64,000 nt of DNA from Mastigias papua (lineage: Eukaryota > Cnidaria > Scyphozoa > Rhizostomeae > Mastigiidae). The notes under the pieces are model-generated. The model was not told the origin of the DNA, made no database searches, and saw nothing but the letters and a program-made list of their open reading frames with translations. Shown here piece by piece: positions 33,060-44,830 of the stretch. The position numbers and the translations under genes are program-made. How positions within the stretch are numbered: the first letter of the stretch is position 1; every line of letters begins with the position of its first letter. The stretch covers positions 9,247,775 to 9,311,774 of the forward strand of contig OZ025271.1 of NCBI GenBank assembly GCA_964019165.1. The letters are read 5' to 3'.

Positions 33060-35755
33060 CAACCATTTGATCAGAGAACATGGATGACGGACACCATATC
33101 CTAAAACTGAAAAGAGCCAATGTGGTTCCAGGTCACTAACAGAACAGTAAAAGCCTTACGCAGAATTATCGTCTAATCTCCTACCTTCCAATTCTGAGCA
33201 AAGTAATGGAAAAACTGATATTCAAGTCTTCGTATGAACACCGAAATGCTTTTCATGAAATGCTAAGAACCAGTCAATCTGGCATCCGTACTGGAGATTC
33301 CAAAATCAATCAGATGACTTCAATCGTTCACTCTATTTTTGCTGTATTCGATTGTAACCCACTGTTGGATGTAAGATCTGTATATTTAGATATTTCAAAA
33401 GCGTTTCATAGAGTGTGGCATGATGGGCTAATCTATAAACTATGGTAAAATGACGTATCTGGGCAGCTTTTGTCACAAATCCAAAGCTTTTTAGCAGATC
33501 GTATGCAACGTACAGTATTATATGATAAAACATCTCAATGGGTCACAATCTCTGCAGGAGTTACCCAGGGGTCTATTTTAGGTCCTCTCTTTTTCCTTGT
33601 TTATATAAACGATTTGACAACAGATCTCAAATGCAATGTTTAATTGTTTGCTGACAATACATCACTTTTTTCAGTTGCTCACAACCCAAATAAATGTGCT
33701 GCAATTCTGAACCACGATCTAGATCTTATCAAACCCTGGGCACATGATTGGAGACTGTCTTTTAATCCTGACCCACCCAAGCCACGCAGTGGAAGTATTA
33801 TTGTCCAAAAATAAGATCCCTATTGACCACCCACCTATTCTCTTGAATGATATACCCGTTGTAAAAGTTGATATTTATAACCACTTAGGTATCCTGATTG
33901 ATAGTCGATTGAAGTCTTCCAGTCATATACAATCTGTGATAAACAAAGTGAGACGTGGAATTGGCTTGTATAGGTTTTTACCCAACTACTTATTAAGGCA
34001 AACCCTTAACGAACTTTATAAACTCTATGTACGTCTGCACGTCCACTTCTTGAGTATGGTGACGTCATTTACCATATAGCACAAAAAGCGAATGATTGTA
34101 GCCATGGGGTCACGCTACATAGCCTGATGGAGCGACTCGAATCAGTTCAGTATTCTGCTGTCTTGGCAATAATGGGGGCGCGGAAAGGAACCTTAAGGAA
34201 CAAAATTTACAAGGAGCTTGGTGAGGAATCTTTGAATGATAGAAGATGACACAGACAGCTAGTTGTCTTATTTAAGGTAGAAGGACACAGTTATGGGTCA
34301 AATGTTAGCTAAATTATTTTTGTAACTTAATCTATGTAAAAATGATCATAGAATACGTTTCTAAAGGTTTGATTTGATTTTCTGCAATAAAAGGTTCAAA
34401 AATCTATGTTTGAAATGCCCTGGTCCACTTATTTGTCCTTAGCAACGCCATAGCAACCTCTGGGCAGATTATTTAGCCCCCCCCCTCCCAAATTTGATGA
34501 TCGAGCCTACTCGAACCTCAGTACTACACCTCTTTTGTAGGCCCGCTTTAGACAGTATGAGGTTATCTCCTTCGGTGTAGTTTGTTGCCTTGACGACCTG
34601 CAATAGGCATCGTGAAAGCATCGGCACCTTTGGCGAATCATAGTTTTAATTATAGTTCCACATCGCTTATACATTTATATATTGAGAATCGTTTATCTGC
34701 AATGCCAAGAACACTTCAAAGAAAGAAAAAGCGTCATTTTTGTGGAAACAGATTTAGAAAAAGAGATGGTGAAACACAAGGTGACCGTGACGATGAAGCT
34801 AGGCCACTTGAACCATATGTGAGAGAGATTGAAATCGAATGGTGCACAATAAACTGACACATGAGTACACAAGATATCAAATCCCCTCAAGTGGCAGTTC
34901 AAATCTTACTCTTAGAAAACAAGCTGTCATTGGACGAATGAATGCTAGAACTGAACATTTTAAGTCAAGTTTCTTCCCAAATTATTTAAAATAGGGGAAC
35001 GATCTCCCCCCTGCGATTTGAGGATCCCCTACAGTAGCCTCATTCAAAAGTAAACGCTTCTCTCTGATCTGGCCACCCCAGAAACCCACCTATGCAATTT
35101 ATGATCCTAAAGATCTTACCATTCTCACCCAGTTAAGAGTAGGCATCAGTAAACTAAAGTCACATAAATTTAATTACAACGTTCGTGACACAGTTGACCC
35201 AATGTGTCTAATAAACGACGGAATTGAGGACATTGAGCACTTCTTGCTGAAATGTCATGCTTATAGTGAACAAAGACGTGATCTCCTTGGTGCAATTATC
35301 GTATTACTTCAATTTCATAACATCTCAAATTCAGCAAATCAAGCTCTTGTGCGAACCACGTTTTTCGCAATTCAGAGCGTTTCTCATAGGACCATAAATA
35401 TTAAATTATCTATCTTATACTCCACCATATCACTTTATTAGTTGCAAATGTTATTATTCCTCTATGTATTGTTCATATATCTATTTTGCCAAGAATTATA
35501 CCAAATTATACTATATTCCTTTTGATTCGTCCTAGATTTTCTATCTTCTAAGATTCTCCGAATATTACTTTTAAGCTACCCCTCTCTAATGAGGGGCTAC
35601 TAGGATTTTGGTGTACTCCCTGGCATTTGTATTGTCTGTATTATCTGTATTACTTTTTGCTAAGTGGCCATTGGGTAGTTATGCCTATCATACTCCTAAT
35701 GGCATCATATGTTTGTTTGTAAAAGTTTGTTATTGTATTTTGTATTGCTTACTTA
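33060..35755 (+). mobile_element. Decayed LINE, RT to 3' end
   Basis: Contains RT, a post-RT region and a Cys/His tail in order, 5' truncated, with many frameshifts. A 3' UTR follows to about 35755 with a CCCCTC-TCTAAT-GAGGGG stem-loop near 35580. Borders are approximate because no target duplication was found. A segment at about 34275-34605 does not read as LINE protein and may be a further insertion. Confidence 0.65.
33100..35441 (+). pseudogene. LINE reverse transcriptase and C-terminal domain
   Basis: From NYRLISYLPILSKVMEKLIF-like sequence (frame-shifted) the RT continues with TSQSGIRTGDS, VRSVYLDISKAFHRVWHDGL (RT motif A, D in place), GVTQGSILGPLFFLVYINDL (motif B) and LFADNTSLF near 33650, where the catalytic FADD has become FADN. 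Then WRLSFNP, HLGILIDSRL and YRFLPNYLLR. The tail has LTILTQLRVGISKLKSHKFN and PMCLINDGIEDIEHFLLKC, homologous to the tail at 26781-27461. Several stops. The mutated YADD-type box shows that the RT is dead. Confidence 0.75.
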
Positions 35756-36072
35756 CGTAAACAGATAATACCCTAAATGGAAATTTAAGAAAAGCTGCAG
35801 CAAATGATTTTTCTGAGAAAGGTTTCTTTAAGCTAATGAACGAAATTGTAGGTTTAAAATATTGTAAAATATTTGTAATAAATTTTATACCGGTTTAGTA
35901 ACATCATATGACTAAGTGATTAAGTGTATGATTATGGCCGGGGTTGGGACAGAAGAGAAAGCATTATATTCCCTCAAAACAATTTCGCACCATCTTTTGC
36001 TTAAGTCGAATTGTCTTTACCTCACCAAAGGAAAGAAGACCACGAGATTGAATGATACAGCAGTAAATATTC
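35756..36072. other. Non-coding, nothing recognised
   Basis: No feature supported. Confidence 0.4.
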
Positions 36073-36078
36073 TTTATT
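36073..36078 (-). terminator. Polyadenylation signal candidate
   Basis: AATAAA on the minus strand, about 55 nt past the stop of the exon candidate at 36133-36251. Confidence 0.3.
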
Positions 36079-36132
36079 GAAGGAGAACTGCCATTGTTGA
36101 TTTTTATACAGATATGCTTCTATTTTTTAAAT

Positions 36133-36251
36133 TTAAACAAGGGCACCGTCATTCAGGTTGGCCAGTAACTTAGCAACAAGGCACGCTGTCTTCTCCATCC
36201 TCCTTGCTTCCATATCTTCAATCTCTTTTACACTCAGCTGGTCAATTGTCT
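36133..36251 (-). CDS. Possible terminal exon, minus strand
   Basis: After a CGCTAAG acceptor-like site the minus strand reads in one frame TIDQLSVKEIEDMEARRMEK then TACLVAKLLANLNDGALV and stop, with AATAAA downstream. The charged helix-like composition and the order acceptor-ORF-stop-polyA signal suggest a 3' exon. Family not recognised; no upstream exon was found, and the nearby MITE at 36472 separates it from anything further right. Confidence 0.3.
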
Positions 36252-36471
36252 CTTAGCGATTCATCTTTGCTGTATATTTGGCATTCATAAAATAATGTTT
36301 AGAAGGTTAAAAGTTCGTGTTTTTAGTATTTTGACAGTTCTGATAAAGTATTTGAACGATTGTGTAATATGTTGTCAAGATTCGCACTCAAACTCGGGAC
36401 AAGCTCTTTGTATGGAGTTTGTAAACCATGCAACGCTATCACAATTTTCAAGACAACACATTACCGTAAAT

Positions 36472-36913
36472 CCTTGAATAAGCCCCTGGGGGGCTCATTC
36501 CATGGGGGGCTTATTTCAAAGTCTGGCATTTTCCTCACAGGTTGACATAAAAACCACAATAATTTTCTCAATCAGCTAAATTTTGAGCTTCTAGTTACAG
36601 AAGCTGATATCGTTAAAAGAGTTACAAAGAGTTGTGTGACAACTTAGCAAACATTATAATGTTTCTATTATCACGAAAATCGCGTTGCTCTTTGCTTTTA
36701 TGCCTCCATTCTAAGGAAGTAATACTGTACAGCTATTGCCCTGTGAGGGCTTCTTGAAATATGATATTATTTGACAATTATGCTTCCCTCCAGTAAGCCC
36801 CCATGGGGGCTTATTCGAGGTGGGGGCTTATTCGCAAAAATAATTTTGTAGGTGGGAGATTATTCGATGGGGGGCTTATTCGGAGGTGGGGGCTTATTCG
36901 AGGATGTACGGTA
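36472..36913 (+). mobile_element. MITE with TACCGTAAATCC ends, copy 2
   Basis: Starts TACCGTAAATCCTTGAATAA, ends GAGGATGTACGGTA. Same orientation and interior as the copy at 3914-4415 (GAAGCTGATATCGTTAAA, ACATTATAATGTTTCTATT), about 32.5 kb away. Confidence 0.75.
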
Positions 36914-38679
36914 TGACTCTAAACACAAACAACAGGAAGTTAAGCAACCACAGCATATTGTTCAATCTCGACATTAAATTTAATCCGAGTTTTTAAAAAG
37001 ATATCGAGACTGACATCTTTACATGAATTGAATTTACTTTTAATTGCCAAATAAGGTAACTAATGACATTGACCCATTATGCTCCTCCCTAGCATAATGT
37101 TTCTCTGAGTATGTAGTGCTCTGTGATTTGATAGAAGACCACACTGCAGGGGACTAAATCATCATGTACCAATTGTAAGAAGGACACGCATTTTGTGAGT
37201 AATTTTGATGTTTTTGATCTGGAAATAGAAGAGGATGAGGTAGAAATTTACACAAAGTTATGTGCATTATGCACATACATCTTAATGAACTTAGAATTGG
37301 TTTGACATTTTCATGAAATAGGTTAAGTATAAGGTTTATCTACTTTGGAGAAAAGTACTGTAATTTTTCAATCAATTAGCGAATGAAGTTTAGTGGAAAT
37401 TATAAATCTCTATTCATATCTATTTTTGAGCAAAATTGTTGAAATAACTATATATGCTAATAGCACTAATGTGGTTTATTTTTGCCTTTCAGCAATGTCA
37501 GACGTTGTTGTAAGTGGAATGTTTCAGTTATTCAAAGGCCTTAAAGTTTCAGCAAGCGTCACACATATATGTAGTAATATATAGATTTTTTAATCGTAAT
37601 CAGAATCATAATCAAAAGGATATGCATAATTTTAAATATATTCTAAACATTCTTCATGTTTATATATTTCCGCAACTTCAGACGTTGCCATGTCTTCATG
37701 TTTTATGTTGGTTATATGTTTCGTTATTTGCTATGTTTTCTTAATCCCAGGACATTCTCATGTTGTCGGCTATTGCTTGTGATGAATCCTGTTTTCTATT
37801 ACCCTTTATGATTGAATTGAATTGAATCCGTAAGTGCCACTAAGGAAATGTAGATGACCGTTAGTGCTTCCGTCAAGACTTTAAAATTGTTGATTACAGT
37901 TTTCAGGTTGATTAAGCTAAACTATCATATTTGCCTCGTTGAAAGGACGGCTGTGATCCTAACAAAGCCATAACTTTTTGAGACGACGCATCTAAAGAGC
38001 CCCATTGCTAAACATTTTAGAAATGATCGCTGATCTTTTTAGGCAGAATTGCGAAAAAAGACAGAGAAATTTCTTCGTCATTGGAGATGCTTCAAATTAA
38101 TAACATATACTATTCAACTATTGACATAATTGATGTTAGATTTAGACTAGTGACATATTCATTGGAAGTTGTAGCCAACACCTTCTACAAGTCACTTCCT
38201 ACCCATTTCAAGTGTCCCTTGTACCCTATGATTGAATATCTATTTATCAAAATGTGAGCTATGTAGAATATGTATTAGAGACATTTCTCAATTTTTCACG
38301 TGGAACTATCTACCAAGTATAGTTAATTCTACATATATTTTGATTTTACCTCCTTTTATAGACTATATCTCTTTGTATTGGGTATAGGTAATTATTATGA
38401 GATATAATTAGCCTAGATAATATATTTTCAAATGTTTAATTTATTTGTCGTAATAAATAATTTTATATCATTCGATGAGCAAATCACTAGGCTTTTTATA
38501 ACGTCTTCTTTCATGTTTGTAGCTGTTTTAAATTTTATGATATCTATTTAATAGTTCCATTTCGTTCAACTTTGAGCATTGTTTATGATCCTAAGAACTA
38601 TTTATGAATTCTATTATTTGATCCATATAACCTTGCGAGTTCATTTCATTGACTTTCTCTTGTTCAATCTCAAAGCAGT
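36914..38679. other. Non-coding, nothing recognised
   Basis: AT-rich; only short ORFs without domains. Confidence 0.45.
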
Positions 38680-39185
38680 AAAGTTATGAAAATAGATAAA
38701 TTATATCTACGGTGTTGCCTCTGTAGTAGAGAGACGAGCTTAATCAGTTCACAACTAAGGGATTTGGAAATCCAAAAGAAAACAGTCGTTAGTTATGGAT
38801 CTAGGCCACAATGCTTTCAAGTTCGGCTTGTATCAATTGAATAGAGAACAGGAACTACTAAGTTATTGTTTAGTCCACTATCATAAAACAACCAACCACT
38901 ATAAGGGCGATTTGAGTTGTGATGGTTTTAGGCTGTATATTATGAAAATGGACGAATTATATATACATTGCGTCCTCTGACAAAAAGAAAATTGACACGA
39001 TGATATTACAGGATTTAGAAATGCAAAACAGAACAACTTTTGTTTTATAGTTGTAGGTGTAATTGTCATCAAAATCGATTTAGTTGAATTGATAGAATTG
39101 AACATGTAACGCAACAAACAAAAGTATGCTAGCTTTGTTAGTTCAATAACACAAGACACCAACAATTATAAGAGCAATATGACGT
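38680..39185 (+). repeat. Diverged tandem duplication, about 258 bp
   Basis: Landmarks in 38680-38930 recur in 38938-39185: TTATGAAAATAGATAAATTATAT versus TTATGAAAATGGACGAATTATAT (differing bases), GGATTTGGAAATCC versus GGATTTAGAAATGC, and ACTATAAGGGCGATTTGAG versus ATTATAAGAGCAATATGACG. Confidence 0.6.
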
Positions 39186-39919
39186 TTGAGGGATCTATTC
39201 TCTGTGGATATTATCATAAAGAAGCATGTTGAATCTCATGGGCGTAGCATTGGTAAAAGTCTCCTGATACGTGTGATCGAATATAAAGGTGTGTATGTAT
39301 ATGGAATGATATGCCCCCTGAGAAGGACCCGGGAATTATGAAGAAAACAACAGAAAAACAGCTGATTTTACAAGAGACATCTGTTATCACAGGATAGAAA
39401 TGGTTGCTAAAATGTTATACATAAAGTCTGTTCAAAATCTGTGCCCTGTCTGTGTGTGCAAATGAAATCAAATCTTCATTGCATGAAAGATCTCCTGAAA
39501 TGGGAGAAAATTCATGTAATAACACGCATGGCCTGAGAAAGTCATGCTACCGGCAAAACAGATTTTCAACAGAAATAAAACTAAAGATGGGAAAACTCTT
39601 GCTACACAATTGTTAACCAGGTACAAATATTACGGTTTCCTAGCCGATCTAAAGCGATCTAACTGAGACCATACAATATTAGTGATTTACCTACAGGAAC
39701 AACTCCTGGTGGTTACGCCTGGGGGTGTATATGTGCTTTGATTAGGGTAGTGGAAGTACCCACCTCGATTTGGTTGGACACCACGAAATGCGACGTACAG
39801 TATAGTGGACTAAATTTTGTCTTCTCGATTGGCCTATAAAACATCTTGCACCGAAATAATTGGTAGCGCAGTATGGGCGCAGATGTGAGAGAAGTTTTAG
39901 GCTAGTTAATAATAGGATA
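39186..39919. other. Non-coding, nothing recognised
   Basis: No feature supported. Confidence 0.4.
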
Positions 39920-41460
39920 TAAAATTATTGGAAAATTAAAAACTAAAGCTAAAACTGTAGCTACCAAAGTAACGTGTCTTTCTTGGTATTGATTATATGT
40001 GCATTCATAGACTTTTCTTAACATACTTTTACTTGAGGGGGGGGCAAACTCTCAAAAAGGGACGTGATGCTAGGACAGCAAGCTAAGGACATGTGATTAT
40101 TTCGAGGCAAATATCAAGACTGTGTCATTCACAGCTAGCTCAGTCTGAAATAAAGCCTAATTTGAAATAAAGTTCATAAATGTGATGTATTGAAACAATG
40201 TTCATAAATGTCAAGTATTGACGTAAACAAATTTGGAGATGAAATCTCTAGTTTTGTAATTGTTACAGTAACGTATTGTTCGTGTATTACACAGTTTCCT
40301 AAAGTTGTGCAGAAATGTTATTGTGTTTCATTCTTTTGCCAATGAAACTCGAGTGGTCCCATTCATTGCCACACGATGACAGCAGTAGATGTTTGACAAC
40401 AGAGCTGAGAACCGATACAAAATGGGATATTTTCTGGGGTGAAAACCTCTTCAATCGGGGGCAAAGTTGAGAACTTCGGGGGCAATTGACCACATTTTGT
40501 AAGTTAAAAAGGCCCTGTGTGCATTGCTTTGAATTGTCCTTCCAATAACTGCTATTCCAATGATTACATAATATCTATGCAAGCTTCATCATGACGACGA
40601 CCATTTTATGGATTTAAGGGACCTGGTTTAAATTTATGCATATGGATTGGAAGATTTAGATTTAGAGAGCAATGATTATGTATCAGGGGGAGGGGAATGG
40701 AGGCAAGTTCAAAAATAATTCCAACCTGCTTGTCCCCTTGTGAAACATGCAGCGATCATTTGAAGCCCAAGTGCGAGGATTCAAAATATTTTGATGCACA
40801 AGTTATACAATTAGGTTTGAATGCACACTGGATATTCTAGAGGTTCTTACCCCCCTCGTGTTATTTTTAGCTGTTTTGAAGGTTCATTTCATATCCTTCA
40901 TCTTCCACCCCAAATATTGAAAGAGCAGTATAGCACAGGGACGCAGAAGTGGGAGAAATTTTTAATGGCGTTAAGAATAAATGGACATAAAATTATTGGA
41001 AAATTAGATAGGGGCGTGCTAAAACTCTAGGTACCAAAGTAACGTGTCTTGCTTGGTATGGACTATATGAGCATTGCTAGAAATTGTCCTTCCAAAACGT
41101 GCTATTCCACTGATTACGTCATATCTATGCAAGCTTCACCATGACGACGACCATTTTATGGATTTAAGGGGCCTCGTTTGAGTTAATACATATGGATTTA
41201 AATATTTAGATTTAGAGAGCAATGATTATGTATCAGGGGGAAGGAGGAAGGGAGGCAAATGAAAATATAACTCCAGACTGTTAGTCCCTCTGTGAAACAT
41301 GCAGAGATTATTTTAAGCACAAGTGCGAGGATTCAACATATCTTGATGCCCCAGATATACAATTAGAATTGAATGCAAGTTGATTATTCTGCAGGTTCCT
41401 ACCACTCTGTTACCTGTAGTTGTTTTTGACGTCTTACCTCATACCCTTCAGGCTGAAAAG
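39920..41460 (+). repeat. Local segmental duplications
   Basis: ACCAAAGTAACGTGTCTT with the preceding TTATTGGAAAATTA occurs near 39925 and again near 40990. The block from GAATTGTCCTTCCAA through GACGACGACCATTTTATGG, TTTAGATTTAGAGAGCAATG and TTATGTATCAGGGGGA occurs at about 40530-40700 and again at about 41080-41240, 553 bp on. Identity is high in the second pair, so it is the younger one. No gene. Confidence 0.7.
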
Positions 41461-41467
41461 TGCTGTA

Positions 41468-41700
41468 AGAGACCGGTCATTAATTATTTCAGGGCAGGGG
41501 GTGGACGACGTCTTGGCGGTGGGGACCAGAATTCTGCTCACTTAAATGGAGGGGAAAGATAAGATAAGGGCTATGGATTTTCTTCTGAATTCCTGGAGTG
41601 CTGATCATTTACATAAATCTGAGAGGTGATACGAAAATTCTATCAAATATTTGAGAATATCATCCACCCTCTGCCCCACAAGTAATTAGCAACCTGCCCC
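41468..41700. mobile_element. TA-flanked MITE, AGGGAC family, copy 3
   Basis: Left AGAGACCGGTCATTAATTA after TA (41466-41467), then GGGCAGGGGGTGGA; right CCACCCTCTGCCC and AGTAATTAGCAACCTGCCCC before TA (41701-41702). Inverted over about 45 bp with mismatches. Confidence 0.65.
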
Positions 41701-41702
41701 TA

Positions 41703-42560
41703 AGTTACGTAGCTCAGTCTCAACATACTTAAATATTTCAGACCCCAGCTCATTTCCTTCTCCATCCTCTCGTTCTCCCCAATAGTAAATGACTGTTAGC
41801 TGTATAGCATGTAAATTCACTTACAGATATTCAAATGTGGTGAGGTGTAGCATATCATCCATAGCCCCCCCCCATACGCTGCGGCCCTGAAGAGGATGTG
41901 TGTACACTAAAACTCTTAAGTTTGCTTTCTTGTCTTGTTTGTGAAAAAGTTATATTTATGGTTTTATATTGTTGTCTCGTAGTAGTAGTTGATAAGATTT
42001 TGCCTCGATTTATTGAAGAAGGTATGATGAAATGATATTCGAACAAAAACCAATGAAATACAGCGATTTGTTTTAATAGTTTGATTTTGCAATTGTTGAT
42101 GATTAGTTAGCAAATATGATAAAATCTAGCGCTTACGTAATAGAATGAATTAGGCAGTGATGTCATGTCAACGTAACACTGTACTTTAGTGTCATTGCAG
42201 CTGTTTTGGTTCAAATCCGTCAATCTTATATCTGGTTACATTCACAGGGTTGGTGGGAAAACAGTTTTAGTTGAAGGTTGGGTTACCTCGCTTTGACAAA
42301 CTAATATTACAGTGATGTAAACAGTGCTAAAAGGGCTTCTAAGATACATTTGCTATAAAGAGTAGAGTGGCTAAAGCCCCCCCCCCGCTTTACCGCCCAT
42401 GACTCAGAAAGTTGGTCCTCTCAAAATGATGTATCAGTTTTATAACGAATATTAAAAACATAGAGTAGAATGTAGTGTAATCTTCTGTTGTTGTTGTTCA
42501 TAAGTTAACCATGTTGCTTTCTCTCACATGCAGCATCAGGGGATGCCCGATTGCCTGATT
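41703..42560. other. Non-coding, nothing recognised
   Basis: Contains C-tracts near 41865 and 42380; no gene. Confidence 0.4.
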
Positions 42561-42889
42561 ACTATTGAGATGGGAATCATTTCTCACAAAGATGTTTATT
42601 AATTTCATCCGTAACTGTACTCTGTCAAATATCTTCCCCAAAAGCTAAACAACTATGAAGTTGGTTTGTATTAGTCTTCAATGTACCTTTTACCCTCTTA
42701 TCAATAGGTACTATATGTATTCGACTATTGAGATGGGAATCATTTCTCACAAAGATGTTTATTAATTTCATCCGTAACAGTACTCTGTCAAATATCTTCT
42801 CCATAAGCTAAGAAAATATGAAGTTGGCTTGTAATAGTCTTAAATGTACCTTCTACCCCTCTTATCAATAGGCACTATATTCGACTTCT
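42561..42889 (+). repeat. Tandem duplication, 163-bp unit, 2 copies
   Basis: ACTATTGAGATGGGAATCAT begins both copies (42561 and 42724), and both end TATCAATAGG-ACTATAT with TTCGAC. About 90 percent identical by eye. Confidence 0.9.
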
Positions 42890-44489
42890 TCCGAGGGACT
42901 TTGCAAAATTTAAGCATTAAGGCTCAATCATTGGGGCATCACATCATGTATCTTTGGCCGCTTTCTGGTAAATGTGCTTACATACACATTTGAATATTTA
43001 CATGGCCTCTTTATCATGTCGCTTACTCAATGTAAACTGTTTGTTGTTTCCAATATCGAAAGTGAGTTTGGACGTAAACATGAATCTGACTGACAAGAGA
43101 GCAATTAGCTTAGAATTCCATGCTGATAAAATTATCTTGTAATTTGAAAGAGATGATTATTTACAAATGTATCCTACCTAATGGATTTAAAGAAATCGGA
43201 AAACTCATAGCCAAATCTCTAATCCTAACCCAAAGGTGATATATAATAGTGGCTGGAACCATTGAATTGGATCTGTATGATCCTGTTATTTGAATTGAAT
43301 GAGAATTGAAGCGTTTGTTGTATCTTGGTGGTTGTTTGTTCTTAGAACTGTGGAGGAGACAATTACATTGAAAATAATGCTTTCCCACTTTTGTTACTAG
43401 ATGAACTTTGTAAGGTCTGTTGGGTCTAATGCCTTTAGACATGCTTGATATACGCTCTATATTATTACAATAACAGCCAAAAGTAGTCGGAAGATCCACA
43501 CACTTGTTTGAATTCCCATTTCTGTCTGCTTTTGCGTGACACCATTTCGCATCTAAACCCCTTCTCCTCTCTACAGAATGTTGATGCGATAGCTAAAACC
43601 TACAGCTTTCTACACACGCATATCTGCTGCCCCTCATATTTGCTTCATACAACATCGTCTTAACGTGGGAGGGGATGCTATAGCTCGTCTATAGCGTAAA
43701 TCATAGCAAGTGTTCGAATACGTATTGCAAGCATTGTAGATTACTGTTATCTAACTAGCAAATGCAAAGCTCATAAGTTACATTGACGGCATTAGACCTG
43801 ATACCAGCTATAAAACTAACTGTTAGATTACCAAAACAAATTGAACGTAAACACAGACCCTAAGGAAGCTTGTATTTGCTCCTCCCGTCGCACCCAACCC
43901 CGTATTTAAACTGCATCACTTGCTTTTTTGCATTGATTTGTGGTCATTAGTAGTTTACAAGCCAAGTGAATGATATTTGTTACTTTAAAGGAAATGACAA
44001 CGCATGCATTTAGTTACCCGCGTAATCACGCGTTTTGTTGTGACTTTGTTCTCCTGCTTTCACTTTTATTTTGGCACCGCTTTTAATTAGTTGGTCAGTT
44101 ATCCATTCGGGGTCTAATTGAGAGTTAGGAACATTGCATAAACAAACCGACAAGAGAAGCATGCGACTACAAGGTCGAAGAGTTTGGGAGCAAGTACAGT
44201 TCGCATTAAAGGCGCTCAAACTATCACTACATTTCATAGGTTACTTATTACTTTTCAATATATTTATGTATTTCGTTGTTAAATTGTTTATTCTATTATG
44301 AATATATAATGAAATCACAATACATGTTGCATTTACTTCGAATCGATGGTTCGACCCATTCTTCAAAACATGTGCTAATTACGGAAGTATTTACGTACTC
44401 AAGTAGCCTGGTAACTAAAGGGAGTTGGTTATGATATTTCAATACCCATACCGTATTTGGAGATATGTAGCTTATGATTTGATGAACCC
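42890..44489. other. Non-coding, nothing recognised
   Basis: No gene supported on either strand. Confidence 0.4.
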
Positions 44490-44830
44490 TTTGTGTAGAT
44501 TTGTATAGCAAATACCCTCCTTCAAGTTTGGATAGTTTTGTTTGACTTACACGCCCTTTTCCTCCCTTTTGATCATTTGCTGCTTGAGATCAGTCATTGC
44601 GAAGTCATACGTCAACTTTGGAAAGAGATTTAAAGGTTCGTTCACCTGTTGATCATAAATAAACCTCTTTGAATGATCACGTGTAGATTGAGTGTTTATG
44701 AAGTTAATCATGATTGTGTGTTTGGGTTTGATTAAGTTGATTGATTGATACTATGAACAGACTGTGTCTAAGGCGTTGTTCTTTTATATAATGCGAAGGC
44801 ATTATAACAACAGCGTTGCGTAGGCGACAT
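44490..44830 (+). repeat. Old duplicated segment, copy 1
   Basis: Matches 47545-47870: GTAGATTTGTAT, GTTGGATGGTTTTGTTT-like, ACGCxCTTTT, GATTGATACxA, and AAGGCATT follow in the same order. Diverged; function unknown. Confidence 0.45.

Noticed and set aside
43161..43499. 112-residue minus-strand ORF
   Set aside because: No domain, no repeat support and no splice context; most likely chance.
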